Part shown: positions 23,911 through 36,959 of the stretch, piece by piece
How the letters are laid out: every line of letters starts with the position of its first letter
Position numbering within the stretch: the stretch's first letter is position 1
Origin: Tachypleus tridentatus
Taxonomy: Eukaryota; Arthropoda; Merostomata; Xiphosura; Limulidae
Assembly: GCF_004210375.1 (NCBI RefSeq)
Contig: NC_134829.1
Span: 56,598,107-56,662,106 of the forward strand
Length of the DNA: 64,000 bases
Direction of reading: 5' to 3'
Notes under the pieces: generated by a model
Databases searched by the model: none
The model's input: only the letters and a program-made list of their open reading frames with translations
Told to the model about the DNA's origin: nothing
Made by a program: the position numbers and the translations under genes

Positions 23911-24617
23911 TCAACGTCAGTTGTAAAAGAATTTAATGCTATTAAAATACTTTAATATATCGAAACTCGTAAGCCTTTAAATTCAAATTAACATTCAGCT
24001 TGGCATAAGAATGATGGTTGTGTTAATGGATAATATGTGGAGCGAATTCCAAATACCTTATTTCTGAAAGATTTAATAAAAAGTTAATTGATATTAAGGA
24101 AATTAATGGAATAAAATATATTAATTTGTTTTAAGGAAATGGGAGATTGTGGAAATAATCAGAATACTCAAATGACCAAATTTGGAAATGTGTAACAATT
24201 TTTGGTGTTTTTAAAGCACAGAAGACGAGTTTCAGTATTTTTTGAGATGAGATTTTGGCCATTTCTAGTTTAGTTTGATATTTGGAAGGTTATTGTTAGT
24301 ATTTTTGAAATTTTGCATTTAAATTTTTTTTCACCTTTACCAAAGACAGAAAGATTGAAGTTACGATAGAACAATTGTCAGGAAGGAAAATTTATCAGCG
24401 TAGCAAAAAAATAATTTTAATGATTTTCATTTTTGATATATTTTTAGACATACACAATTTTTTGAATTTTTGAGCTAGTTTTGGGCTATTATGTAGTAAT
24501 TTTGAGATATTTTGGTGCTTTTAAAGTTGTTTATATTTATGAATTCCTTAACCTTTAAAAGAGGTATAATCATCAAGTATGCTTTACTAAAACAGGGACC
24601 ACATGACCTTTAATAAA
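23911..24617. other. No gene seen; right margin of the AT-rich element
   Basis: Very AT-rich sequence. No terminal inverted repeat matching the left margin could be found by eye. Nothing coding was recognised. Confidence 0.45.
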
Positions 24618-27600
24618 GTTCAGAAAGATTTAGATGTAATCATAGTGTTATATAAGAAACTGTGAAAAGTTAAGGAATGATGTAAGTGTAGCTATAGTGT
24701 CACTTAAGATGTTTGTGTAAAGTTAAGGAATGATGTAAGTGTAGCTAAAGTGTCACTTAAGATGTTTGTGTAAAGTTAAGGAATGATGTAAGTATAGCCA
24801 TAGTGTGACTTAAGATGTTTGTGTAAAGTTAAGGAACGATGTAAATATAGCCATAGTGTGATCTTAAGATGTTTGTGTAAAGTTATGAACGATGTAATTA
24901 TAGCCATAGTGTGATCCTAAGATATTTGTGTAAAGCCAAAGAACGATGTAAGCATAGCCATAGTGCGATCCCATGGTCTGTGTAAAGTTAAGGAACGATG
25001 TAAGTGTAGCCATAGTGATCCTTAATATGCTTTGTGTAAAGTTACGGAACGATGTAAGCATAGCCATAGTGTGATCCTTAAGATGTTTGTGTAAAGTTAC
25101 GAAACGATGTAAGTATAGCCATAGTGATCCTAAGATGTTTGTGCAAAAGTTATGAACGATGTAAGGCAACCCATAGTGTAACCCTAAGATGCCTGTGTAA
25201 AGTTAAGAACGATGTGCACATAGCCATAGTGCGACCTTAAGATGCTTTGTGTAAAGTTAATGAACGATGTAAGCATAGCCATAGTGCGATCCCAAGATGC
25301 CTGTGTAAAGTTAAGGAACGATGTAAGCGTAGCCATAGTGTCACCAAAGATGCCTGTGCAAAGTTATGAACGATGTAAGTGTAGCCATAGTGTCACCCTA
25401 AGATGTTTGTGTAAAGTTACAGAAACGATGTAAGCATAGCCATAGTGCGACCTAAGATGTTTGTGTAAAGCCATGGAACGATGTAATTATAGCCATAGTG
25501 TGACCTTAAGATGTTTGTGTAAAATCCAGAACGATGTAAGCATAGCCAGAGTGTGACTTAAGATGTTTGTGTAAAGTTCAGGATCGATGTAAGCACAGCC
25601 ATAGTGTGACTTAAGATGCCTGTGTAAAGTTATGGAACGATGTAAGCATAGCTATAGTGTGACCTTAAGATGTTTGTGCAAAGTTATGGAACGATGCGTG
25701 CATATCCATAGTGTGATCCTTAAGATGTCTGTGTAAAATCCAGAACGATGTAAGCATAGCCATAGTGCGACTTAAGATGCCTGTGCAAAGCCAAGGAACG
25801 ATGTAAGCATAGCCATAGTGTGATCTTAAGATGTTCTGTGCAAAGCCAAGGAACGATGCAAGTATAGCCATAGTGCGACCTTAAGATGCCTGTGCAAAGC
25901 CAAGGAACGATGTAAGCATAGCCATAGTGTGACCTTAAGATGTTCTGTAAAGTTAAGGAACGATGTAAGCATAGCCATAGTGTGACCTAAGATGCCTTGT
26001 GTAAAATCCAGAACGATGTAAGCATAGCCATAGTGCGACTTAAGATGTTTGTGTAAAGCCATGAACGATGTAAGCATAGCCATAGTGTGATCCTAAGATG
26101 CTCTGTGCAAAGTTATGGAACGATGTAAGTATAGCCATAGTGCGATCCTAAGATGCTCTGTGTAAAGTTAAGGAACGATGTAAGTGCAACCCATAGTGTG
26201 TAACCTAAGATGCCCAGTAAAGTTATGAACGATGTAAGCACAGCCATAGTGTGACCTTAAGATGTTTGTGTAAAGTTAATGAACGATGTAAGCATAGCCA
26301 TAGTGTGATCCTAGGATGTCTGTGTAAAGTTAAGGAACGATGTAAGCATAGCCATAGTGCGACCTAAGATGCCTTGTGTAAAGTTACGGAACGATGTAAG
26401 CGTAGCCATAGTGTCACCTCCTAAGATGCTCTGTGTAAAGTTATGAACGATGTAAGCATAGCCATAGTGCGATCCTAAGATGTTTGTGTAAAGCCATGAA
26501 ACGATGTAAGCATAGCCATAGTGTGATCCTTAAGATGTTTGTGTAAAGTTATGGAACGATGCAATTATAGCCATAGTGTGACTTAAGATGCCTGTGTAAA
26601 ATCCAGAACGATGTAAGCATAGCCAGAGTGCGACCTAAGATGTTTGTGTAAGGTCCAGGATTGATGTGCACAGCCATAGTGCGACTTAAGATGTTTGTGT
26701 AAAATCCAGAATGATGTAAGCATAGCCATAGTGTGACCTAAGATTTTGTGTAAAATCCAGAACGATGTAAGCATATCTATAGTGTCACTTAAGATGTTTG
26801 TGTAAAATCCAGAATGATGTAAGTATAGCCATAGTGTGACCTTAAGATGTTTGTGTAAAGTTAAGGAACGATGTAAATATAGCCATAGTGTGACTTAGGA
26901 TGTTTGTGTAAAGTTAAGGAACGATGTGTGTAGCCATAGTGTCACCTAAGATGTTTGTGTAAAGTTAAGGAACGATGTAAGTGTAGCCATAGTGTCACTT
27001 AAGATGCCTTGTGTAAAGTTAAGGAACGATGTAAGCATAGCCATAGTGTGATCCTAAGATGTTTGTGCAAAGTTAAGGAACGATGTAATTATAGCCATAG
27101 TGCGATCTTAAGATGTCTGTGTAAAATCCAGAACGATGTAAGCATAGCCAGAGTGTGACCTTAAGATGCCTTGTGTAAAGTCCAGGACTTGATGTGAAAG
27201 CACAGCCATAGTGTGACTTAAGATGCCTGTGTAAAGTTATGAACGATGTAAGCATAGCCATAGTGTGACCTTAAGATGCTCTTGTGTAAAGTTATGAACG
27301 ATGTAAATATATCCATAGTGCGATCCTAAGATGTCTGTGTAAAATCCAGAATGACGTAAGCATAGCCATAGTGCGATCCTTAAGATGTTTGTAAAGCCAG
27401 GAAACGATGTAAGCATAGCCATAGTGTGACCTAAGATGCTCAGTAAAGTTAAGGAACGATGTAAGCATAGCCATAGTGCGATCCTTAAGATGCCTTGTGC
27501 AAAGTTAAGGAACGATGTAAAGCATAGCTATAGTGCGACTTAAGATGTCTTGTGTAAAGTTAAGAACGATGTAAGCATAGCCATAGTGCGATCCTTAAGA

Positions 27601-28871
27601 TGCCTGTGCAAAGCCAGGAACGATGTAAGCATAGCCATAGTGCGATCCTAAGATTGCTCCTGTGTAAAGTTATGGAAACGATGTAAGCATAGCCATAGTG
27701 CGACCTAAGATGTTTGTGTAAAATCCAGAACGATGTAAGCATAGCCATAGTGTGATCCTTAAGATGCCTGTGTAAAGCCAAGGAACGATGTAAGCATAAC
27801 CATAGTGTGACCTAAGATGCCTTGTGCAAAGTTAAGAACGATGTAAGCATAGCCATAGTGATCCTTAAGATGTTTGTGTAAAAAGTTAATGAACGATGTA
27901 AGGCAACCCATAGTGTAACCTAAGATGTTTTTGTGTAAAGTTAAGGAACGATGCAAGCATTGTACAGCTATAGTGTGATCCCCAAGATGCTTGTGTAAAG
28001 TTAATGAACGATGCAAGCATAGCCATAGTGATCTTAGGATGTTCTGTGTAAAGTTAGGAACGATGTAAAGCATAGCCATAGTGACCTAAGATGTTTGTGT
28101 AAAGCCATGAACGATGTAAGTGTAGCCATAGTGTCACCCCTTAAGATGCCTGTGCAAAGTTAAGGAACGATGCAAGTGTAGCCATAGTGTCACCTAAGAT
28201 GTTTGTGTAAAGCTAAGGAACGATGTAAGCATAGCCATAGTGTGACCTAAGATGCCTTGTGTAAAGTTAAGGAACGATGTAAGCATAGCTATAGTGTGTG
28301 ACCTTAAGATATCTGTGCAAAGCCAAGGAACGATGCAAGTTATAGCCATAGTGTGATCCTAAGATGCTCTGTGTAAAACCCAGAACGATGTAAGTATAGC
28401 CAGAGTGCGACCTAAGATGTTTGTGTAAAAGTCCAGGAACGATGTAAGCACAGCCATAGTGCGACCTAAGATGTTCTGTGTAAAATCCAGAACGATGTAA
28501 GCATAGCCATAGTGCGACTTAAGATGTTTGTGTAAAATCCAGAACGATGTAAGCATAGCCATAGTGTGACTTAAGATGTTTGTGTAAAGTTAAGGAACGA
28601 TGTAAGCATAGCCATAGTGTGACCCTTAAGATGTTTGTGCAAAGTTATGAACGATGTAAGCATAGCCATAGTGCGATCTTAAGATGTTTGTGCAAAAGTC
28701 ATGAACGATGTAAGCATAGCCATAGTGACTTAAGATGCTTTGTGTAAAGTTATGGAACGATGTAAGCATAGCCATAGTGTGATCCTAAGATGCTCTTGTG
28801 CAACCAGAACGATGTAAGCATAGCCATAGTGCGATCTTAAGATGTCTGTGCAAAGTTGCGAACGATGTAAG
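24618..28871. repeat. Large satellite, 54-bp period, nearly 80 copies
   Basis: The core ACGATGTAAGCATAGCCATA recurs about every 54 bp, followed by GTGTGACCTTAAGATG, TTTGTGTAAAG and TTAAGGA. Variation is concentrated at few sites. TTT/CCT/TCT/CTCT occurs before GTGTAAAG, TTAAGG/TTATGG/CCAAGG/AATCCAG occurs after it, and one or two bases are gained or lost before TAAGATG. The left edge decays gradually. The right edge is cut by the assembly gap, so the true length is unknown. Since 54 is divisible by 3, long meaningless reading frames run through it on both strands. Confidence 0.98.
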
Positions 28872-29371
28872 NNNNNNNNNNNNNNNNNNNNNNNNNNNNN
28901 NNNNNNNNNNNNNNNNNNNNNNNNNNNNNNNNNNNNNNNNNNNNNNNNNNNNNNNNNNNNNNNNNNNNNNNNNNNNNNNNNNNNNNNNNNNNNNNNNNNN
29001 NNNNNNNNNNNNNNNNNNNNNNNNNNNNNNNNNNNNNNNNNNNNNNNNNNNNNNNNNNNNNNNNNNNNNNNNNNNNNNNNNNNNNNNNNNNNNNNNNNNN
29101 NNNNNNNNNNNNNNNNNNNNNNNNNNNNNNNNNNNNNNNNNNNNNNNNNNNNNNNNNNNNNNNNNNNNNNNNNNNNNNNNNNNNNNNNNNNNNNNNNNNN
29201 NNNNNNNNNNNNNNNNNNNNNNNNNNNNNNNNNNNNNNNNNNNNNNNNNNNNNNNNNNNNNNNNNNNNNNNNNNNNNNNNNNNNNNNNNNNNNNNNNNNN
29301 NNNNNNNNNNNNNNNNNNNNNNNNNNNNNNNNNNNNNNNNNNNNNNNNNNNNNNNNNNNNNNNNNNNNNNN
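28872..29371. other. Assembly gap (500 N)
   Basis: Exactly 500 N, a placeholder size. The satellite stops on its left and the segmental duplication starts on its right, so an unknown amount of satellite, and possibly of duplication unit 1, is missing here. Confidence 1.
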
Positions 29372-31884
29372 AAAACAAACAAATAATAAATTTAAAATAA
29401 ATGTTTGTAAATTATATTTTATTATTTTTTTCTGTTTTAAAACTAACTTCTAAATCTTACCAGTGTTAACTATTCTTTTTTTTCTTTTATCTGCGAACTA
29501 TGTATCTATTGTGAATGTTTATATATACAGTGATAAACTCCCCATCAACTCAATCCTTTAAAAGTACCATAAACTTATTCTATACAGATAAAGTTATGCT
29601 AAATTATACGATAACCTAAACATTTATTATTCTCTCCACTACAAATCAAGTGAGTAAAATTACAACAATAAATCTCAAACACAAGAATCATAAGTCAATA
29701 TCGTATAGTTTAAACAATACCTTATAATAATTTAGATTAAATGAAAAGTATTTCTCCATTTACTGATGACTCAGCAAAATATATAAAGATTTAATATGAC
29801 CCCTTTGTTTATTTGTTTCTAACTATGACTGGGCAAATTTTTGCTATCTGTGATCTTTAGTACTCGATCCCATCAAATCAGCAATTACATTGCAAATCTA
29901 GATTATATTTCAAACATTAAATAATATTTTAGGATTTAAACTAATTAGAAATATATGGATCTCGATTCAGGTTTAACTAGTAAGGAGAAATAAACAAAAC
30001 TAAACCAAAAATTAACGAAAGTCAAAATACGAGGCCGCATTAGTCATAGTTCTCGTGTGTCCGAACTAATTCCTAGATTTTGTAATTTGTGACCCTCTAA
30101 TATTTAAATTTTAAATTATATTTTTATTTCCTTCACTTATTTCTATTTTAAGCTTTCTTAATATCATATTAATTTGTGGAAATTATTATTCCACGTATGA
30201 AAACCAATTTGCTTAAACATTAGTTTGTGAAAGAATAAAAGTTTTAAGACACTGAATAAAAATAAATAGTTCAAAATTGTTGTAAATATCTAGTTGTCAC
30301 ATTCTGGACTTTCACAAATTTGATAAACTATGACATTTTAATTCAGCCAACAGTATCATGTATATATTCTGAATTTTCTTTTTATTTAATGTCATGCTAC
30401 CAATCACCTCAAGTGCTATAAAAGTGCCGTAAGTTTATCCTATACAATTGGTTATCCTGAATTGAATAACAATCTACAAATTTAATATTCCCTCTATTTC
30501 ATATCAAATAAAAAAATCTAATAAACAATAATCATAACTCAATATTTTATAGTTTAAACATTACCTTTTAATCATTTATATTAACTATAAAGTATTTGTC
30601 CAAAAATTAACGAAAGTCAAAATACGAGGCCGCATTAGTCATAGTTCTCGAGAATTAATTCCTAAATTTTGTAATTTGTGACCCTCTAATGCGGACAATG
30701 TGTTACACATTTTATGGACACAGGTGCAGTACAGAGGTGACAGTAAAAAAACTACTATTCAATCATACAAGAACAAAGACAGGATGGTGAGTTAATAATC
30801 CTGTTCTCTAATCCGTTAGTTCACCTGAAGGATTTTTACAAAAATAAAAACAAAGAAATCATTAAAGTACCCAGGACGAAATATAAGGCCACATAATATC
30901 TGTGACAACACTAAATCAGAAGATTCGTGGTTCAAGAACGACCTTTATAGCTGTAAATGAAGTACAACAACGAATCCGAAATCCCACAATTCTTTAAAAA
31001 AAGTTTGTTGGTGTTGCTGATTTGTCTTCCCTCTAATCAGTTAGCTTAAAATTTAGGATGGCAGTTAAGTTATGAACGGCTATACGTAGTTAGATCTTTC
31101 CTATTTAAAATAATACGTGTGTAATTAGAACCCTTGAATAATATAAACTTTCAATGATTATTCTTGGTGTTATTTAAATGTAATACAGTCCTTAATATTA
31201 TTTTAACAGTTTCGGATTAAAGACGATTTAAACCTACACTCTAGTCTTTTATGATTATATTTTATGTCCTAATTTCAATGTTACCACTTATTATTGTGTT
31301 AGGAAAATATGGTAATTTCAGTTACAAATTTGTACAATTCTTGTAAAGTACGCCTAGGAAACAATGTGAGAGATTTTGTGTGAGAGATTTTTTGTATAAC
31401 TTTTCCTATTGTTTCCTATTGGTCTGTATTACTAATATCCATTCTTTTAAGTTAGTATAGAAACAAAACTGCGATACAGACACCTTGCAGATATTACGTT
31501 AAATGATTTAATCATTCAAGCTGCAAATTGGAAGAAATTCAAATGCACCACAGTCACGTTCAATTAGAAAACTATAATAAATATTATCCCATCAAAAGTT
31601 AATGGTTAAAATTACCATAAATCATGTTTTAACCATAAATTTGAAAGTTCCTGAATAAAGACATTTATTAATCAAAACAGAATGGTGAAGTTACTTTTTC
31701 CTATTAACCACAATAATCGATATTCGACATACAACTGAAAGTTTTCAGCACTCCACACCATTTAATGTTTCTCAGGAGTTCACAAGCAAAAAACTGTTTC
31801 CAATGATTCACATCATTCTCAATACTTTTCAATAATTCATACCAAACTCATAAACTATACTCTCAACTGAATGCCTTTTTTAAA

Positions 31885-32155
31885 AGTTTTTTGTTTTCAA
31901 TTTCGAGCAATGCGCACGAAAGCTATCTGCGCTAGCTGTCCCTAATTTTGTAGCGTAAGACTAGACGCAAAGCAGCTAATCATCAACACCCACCGTCAAC
32001 TCTTGGGCTGCTCTTTTACCAAAGAATAGTGCGATTGAGCGTCACTTTATAATGCCCCTACGGCTGAAAGGGCGAACATAGTTGGTGTGGCGAGGATTCG
32101 AACCCGCGACCCTCAAATTAAATGTCGAGTATTTTAACCACCTGGCCATGTTGGA
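31885..32155 (-). mobile_element. SINE-1 copy
   Basis: Full-length minus-strand copy, with the B box near 32,098 (GAGGATTCGAACCCGCG) and the head ending in CACCTGGCCATGTTGG. It is not present at the matching place in units 2 and 3, so it probably arrived after unit 1 separated. Confidence 0.9.
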
Positions 32156-32573
32156 TTGAGGATTGAACGAAATGTATTCCTCTTGCGTAAATAATAATAG
32201 TGTTCATGTTCAGGGAGTTGTAACATTTATCAATATTACAGAAGTAAAAATCATCGTCGAATCTTTCCCCTCGAACTTCTAAATCCTGCACTATCTATGG
32301 TGCTATACACATAAGGATCTAGATTATTATTATATATTTGTTACTTTCAATTTTTGTCTCTAACAATGACTAGATATGTGTCTACCAGCTGTATATCTTG
32401 GTTCTACATAATACCACTTCAATAGTTATCATATAAATTTCGAATTTTTTAATATAAACTAGTAATTGAAGGCGGTTTTCCATGTGATTTCACTGACCTT
32501 CCCCTGGTAGTGGGACCACTCACTCTCTGGTTTTAACTATACCTATTCCATTAGTTGCTTACAAGTTGCTTAG

Positions 32574-32915
32574 TGTGTTCTGTCTGCATTTTTCACCACT
32601 GTCTTCCGAGTCTTCTTCTGAGCTTCCACACCCATAACATACTCCGAATCTTGAATTATTTCCAAAATTTGAACTACAGTGTATCATAAAGTCCTGTACG
32701 AAGTCTTCTTGAAATATATTCACAAAATTCTTCACTTTTTCTTCTTACGAATAAAATACTATTCACGTGATCAGGCTCATAAATATATAAATAAATATCA
32801 AGTGGAAACTTTACATTTACCCGTAAAGTCCTGCTTTCTATTGAACACAGAAAACACTATGAAAATTCGACTTTAAAATCGACTACCGTCGAAGATGGCA
32901 GCGAAAGAGTTAATC
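32574..32915 (-). other. Possible transposon 5' fragment (piggyBac-like?)
   Basis: On the minus strand the segment begins TTAACTCTTTCGCTGCC, which recalls a TTAA-flanked piggyBac-type end. It leads into an open stretch of about 60 codons that ends at 32,574, includes FVQDFMIHCSSNFGNNSR, GVCYGCGSSEEDSEDSGEKC and stops. Acidic N-termini are common in piggyBac-type transposases. No catalytic domain or second end is visible, so the family call is a guess. Confidence 0.3.
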
Positions 32916-33599
32916 GGCAACTTTATCTTAACTGCGATCTTTGGTACTTGACCATACCAGTTCAACAATTACTTAATAAATTTGGAATTCTTAAAATATA
33001 AAGTGGTAATTGTGGAACTTTGAACTAATCACAAGTTTGTTGTACTCATTTTTTGTTATAAAATACAAACGCCACAAGAAATTAAAACCTTCATTAAATC
33101 CAAGAATCAAGCCTTATGTGATTAGTGAGTCAAAATTAAATAGAAAAATTCATGGTTCATGTCCATGAAAGATTTTACAGTTGTTGGTGAGTTATAAACA
33201 TCACGATAAAATCCAACTATTCGGTCAAGCATGAATATGATGGTTTTGGTGATATCTCTTTCCTGTTATCAGTTATCCGAAATATAGGATGTAAGTTAAA
33301 ATACGAACGGCAAAATGTAGTTAGGCCTTTCTTAGCTTTACGTGAACATTAAATTAAAATTAACGGGTGTGTAATTAGAATCTATGAATAGTGTGTCCTT
33401 TCAATGATTTTCTTGACCTTATTTCAACGTGACACTGTCTTTACTGCGTAAGCAGATTGTAAGGCAGAAAGGATGTATAATATTTTAAAACGTTTTATGA
33501 AATATGTCAGTTTATTATTTATAAGAGTTTTATTCCTCACATCTTATGGAAACATAGTAATATCAAACTGTACGATGAACCTTTGTAATCAAGGTAGTT

Positions 33600-33715
33600 T
33601 TGTTGTTTTGAATTAAGCACAAAGCTACACAATGGGCTATCTGTGTTCTGCCTACCAGGGGTATCGAAAACCGGTTTTTAGTGTTGTAAGTCCGCAGACC
33701 ACTGTGAAGCTTTAT
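33600..33715 (-). mobile_element. SINE-2 copy
   Basis: The clearest SINE-2 in the window: TTAAGCACAAAGCTACACAA, TGGGCTATCTGTGTTCTGCC, GGGGTATCGAAAACCGG, AGTGTTGTAAGTCCGCAGAC, CACTGTGAAG. Read on the minus strand it has a B-box-like CCGGTTTTCGATACCCC, hence a tRNA-derived origin. Confidence 0.85.
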
Positions 33716-34840
33716 ACAATCAAGAACTTCAGGCCAAACATATAAAAATCCGTTTAGTATGATGAAAGTTGTCTCCTCAAACTAAATAAGTGTGGATGAA
33801 ATCATAAGAAATATAATCGGGACATAACGATTAGCAGATGGTGTTATTAAAATTTCTAATATAGTTTATTTATTTTCAAAAAACGATATTCAATAATATA
33901 TTCAATATTACGTCTCTTTCGGAGATGTTGCAGAACAGATTAGTAGATCAGTCGGTTTAAATCAGAATTAATGTTTCTATTAAGTTTGCATTAAGTTCAA
34001 ATTCCGTAACATATTGTATAGGCCTAAAACTAAGAAACGTTATCCAGACTATAGCTCTAACCTATAGTCATCTTTACGTAATGATGTTTCTCGTGAACGT
34101 AAGTACCTGCTAATTTAATAAGGTAATTATAGAATATTAAATACTATGGTATCTTATTGTTACAGTTTATTTTATAATTAGTAAGTGTGAAGTCAACAAA
34201 TTACAACGTGTTAATAATCATCGTTTCATGTAATGTAAATAACTGTCTACAAGTTGTTGTAAAATATCTTGATTCAGTTTTAATAACTTGTAGTTAACAA
34301 ATTATGAAATATATTTAATATCGTTGTTTCTGCTTTTAAAGTTAAAAGCCAGGATACCTGTACATTGTATTTTATGTCTTAAAATCCTTTTTCAGTTATA
34401 AACTAAGATACTTGTCTGAAAATTCACTTCTTGGTATATACATATGTGGGTTGGATATGTGTGCCTCCTTGCTTACCCAGTACAAAGGACAGCATTGACT
34501 CATGACCTCTTTTCTCTGATAGTGTTGGTCAGTTATCAAATTTTACTCAGTACGACATCACATTGGTTTGGTTTAGCTCTTGTGTTCAGCTTTAAACATA
34601 TTGGGGCTAGTAAAAGTTGTATTGTAAGTAAAAGTACAGTATTAATGTTACAGGTATATTAGTTTATTTTAAGATATGTAAAGATATCTGTCTGACACGA
34701 ACCAGTTTATTGGTAAGAAAAGTTCAACTGTTAACCTCCTCCTGGATAACAGTTATAATGTGAGAGCAGATGAGCTACTGGATAAAAGCAGAATTACGAA
34801 CATAATATAACAAGTCAAACTGTACCACAAACGTTTGCGA

Positions 34841-34955
34841 TAATTGAGGATGACTAGCTGCCTTCTATCTAGTTTTGACTGTTAAATTAGAAATGGCTAA
34901 CGCAGACAGCCCTGATGAACATTTGCGCGAGATTCAAAACAAATTAAAAGACAAA
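34841..34955 (+). mobile_element. SINE-1 tail fragment
   Basis: GATGACTAGCTGCCTTCTAT, AATGGCTAACGCAGACAGCC, TTTGCGCGAGATTCAAAACA. It was duplicated with the unit: sister copies lie at 46,213 and 63,049. Confidence 0.75.
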
Positions 34956-35652
34956 CGATAACAAATAACTATCAATTATCAACTTCACAGTTTAGATATT
35001 TTACACCTAATTTCAGATTACTCTGTGATGATCAAAAAGAATTGTTATACAAAGAAACCGTGGTGTTTTTCAAAGGCCCGAATCTACACGCTAGCCTATC
35101 AGAACTTAGTAACGTTAGAATAGAACTCCACATTCTGATGTTATAAGATGAAGACTACTGCAGACCAAAAATGTTTGTACAAGAGTTTCATGTAATCTAT
35201 TTTATTAATTGAAGTTTACCAAATGGTATTCTTAAAATACACTATAGCTTCTTATATTGATTACACGTTCACATATCTGATTGTGGCAGTCTGTTGATGG
35301 TACAAAGATAAAATTGAAAAAAACATTATAAAACCAATTAACATTTTGACATCACTATGTTTGATGTATCGATCATCAATTAAACATTTTAACTTTATAT
35401 AATGACATTTATCAAATTAAAAAAGAGAACCCATATAGATTAATTCATAATCAGTTTGATATAGTACTAACCGTCTCCAGAGAATACAGTGATATATATG
35501 AAAAATACATATATTGTTATACATTCAAGTTACGTATATCATCATCAAATTAATTTCCTTTTGCTGTTAATCCATGCCATCAATTTACGAGTTTCAGTCA
35601 AATAATTCAAGATCATTAAAATTTCAGTAGTATGGGATCAGTCCTTTTATCT

Positions 35653-36001
35653 TTAACACTCACAAGTGACAGTACATTTATCCTTTCCGTCTTTACAACA
35701 CTTGCAGTTACAAACACATTTCATCTTTCCGTTTTCACAGCAACAGGTAACGGTACAAACACAACTGTTCTTCTTTCTGGTTTCTACACAATCCTCGCAT
35801 GACTCCTTCTTACAGTCTGGACTACAACGTGTATCTCCGCATTCACAAACAACAGTAACTGTACATTTGTTTTCCCCTCTTTAGCTTCTGTACAACATTG
35901 AGAAGTGTCATCATTACAGTTACAGACGCATTTCATCTTTCCATTTTCACAGCGACAAGTAACGACACATGTACAACAGCTGTCGTCTTTCTTTGACTCA
36001 C
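35653..36001 (-). pseudogene. Metallothionein-like copy A: lone, frameshifted exon 2
   Basis: This is a second exon of the Cys-rich gene family. It starts after ATATAG at 36,002 (exon begins GTGAGTCAAAG) and would be read in phase 1 after an exon 1 such as that of B or D. Domain 1 has CCTCVVTCRCENGKMKC. A linker has CGDTRCSPDCKKESC. Domain 2 ends in KDGKDKCTVTCEC and is five codons shorter than in C. Around 35,866-35,885 one base is missing relative to C, which shifts the frame and brings a stop about 29 codons later. No exon 1 or promoter lies next to it. AATAAA (minus strand, 35,201-35,206) lies about 450 bases past the stop. It is either a dead copy or, if the indel is an assembly error, an alternative last exon of gene B. 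Confidence 0.7.
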
Positions 36002-36959
36002 CTATATGAAAATAAACTTCAGTTACATTTTACATACAATAAAAAACTCTGCTTAATTTAAAAAAATTACTTATATATTTGTTACTCATGTCTTTTAATA
36101 GTTTTGAAACTCGTGTTATCAGATGCCACCAATCCTGATTCGCATAAGCTGCTTCTTCTTGTCAAAAATACACCTTTTAAAGATTAAATGTACAAAATAA
36201 AAGTATTCCTTAAATAATTAGGAAAAATGTGTTCAAAATTAATGGATGGCTATGTGAGGTTAACTAACAAATGGTTATGCGTATTTATCCCTTGACGTAA
36301 AAATTGAGTTAAAATTAATTTTAATTTTTGAATATCATTACCTTTTAAAGATTATTTGTAGGCCTAATTTTAATGTCACGCTGGTTTTTATTACCTGACA
36401 AACGGTGTCATGCCGACAGTGGACATAATTTATTTTCAAAGTAAATAATGAAGAAATATGTCCAGGAACAACCGCTAGTTAATTTTTATTACTTGAGCAT
36501 TGTTATTTGTAGAATATTAAAAATATTATTGACGGCACCAAATTCTCAAGTGAGTTATAGCATCAGAACTATATCACGTTATATACTTTTGTTACTTTGC
36601 TAACTAAAGTAATTACATTAGAACAATAACAAAAGCAAGATAGAAATCTATAGTAATAAGTAAGTAAATAGTTTCTGATGCTATGTTTTGTCGTGAGATA
36701 CGATCGATAGTTTGAAGTAGAAATGGTGCTTTCCCACCCAGAGTGCAGCCTATGACGAATCTATTTCGCATAGAGGAATTAGAACCTGGTGTTCTTGACG
36801 AACCCTAAATTCTCTAATGTGTTAATAATCTTCGTTGCATATAATGTAAATAACGGTCTACAAGTTGTAAAATATCTTGATTCAGCTCTAATAACAGCTA
36901 CTATTTAACACATTATAAAATACATGTAACTCCATTGTTATCAGTTTAATTGTTACAGA

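Noticed and set aside
24864-28562. Many minus-strand frames of 60-106 residues with YGYAYIV / MAMLTSF motifs
   Set aside because: They are translations of the 54-bp satellite, whose period is a multiple of three; frames drift with indels and have no start or splice context.
28785-29453. Frames of about 200 residues across the gap
   Set aside because: They consist mostly of N; no coding evidence.
35666-35884. Plus-strand frames at 35,666-35,884 and 47,292-47,504
   Set aside because: They are antisense to the metallothionein-like exons and have no features of their own.
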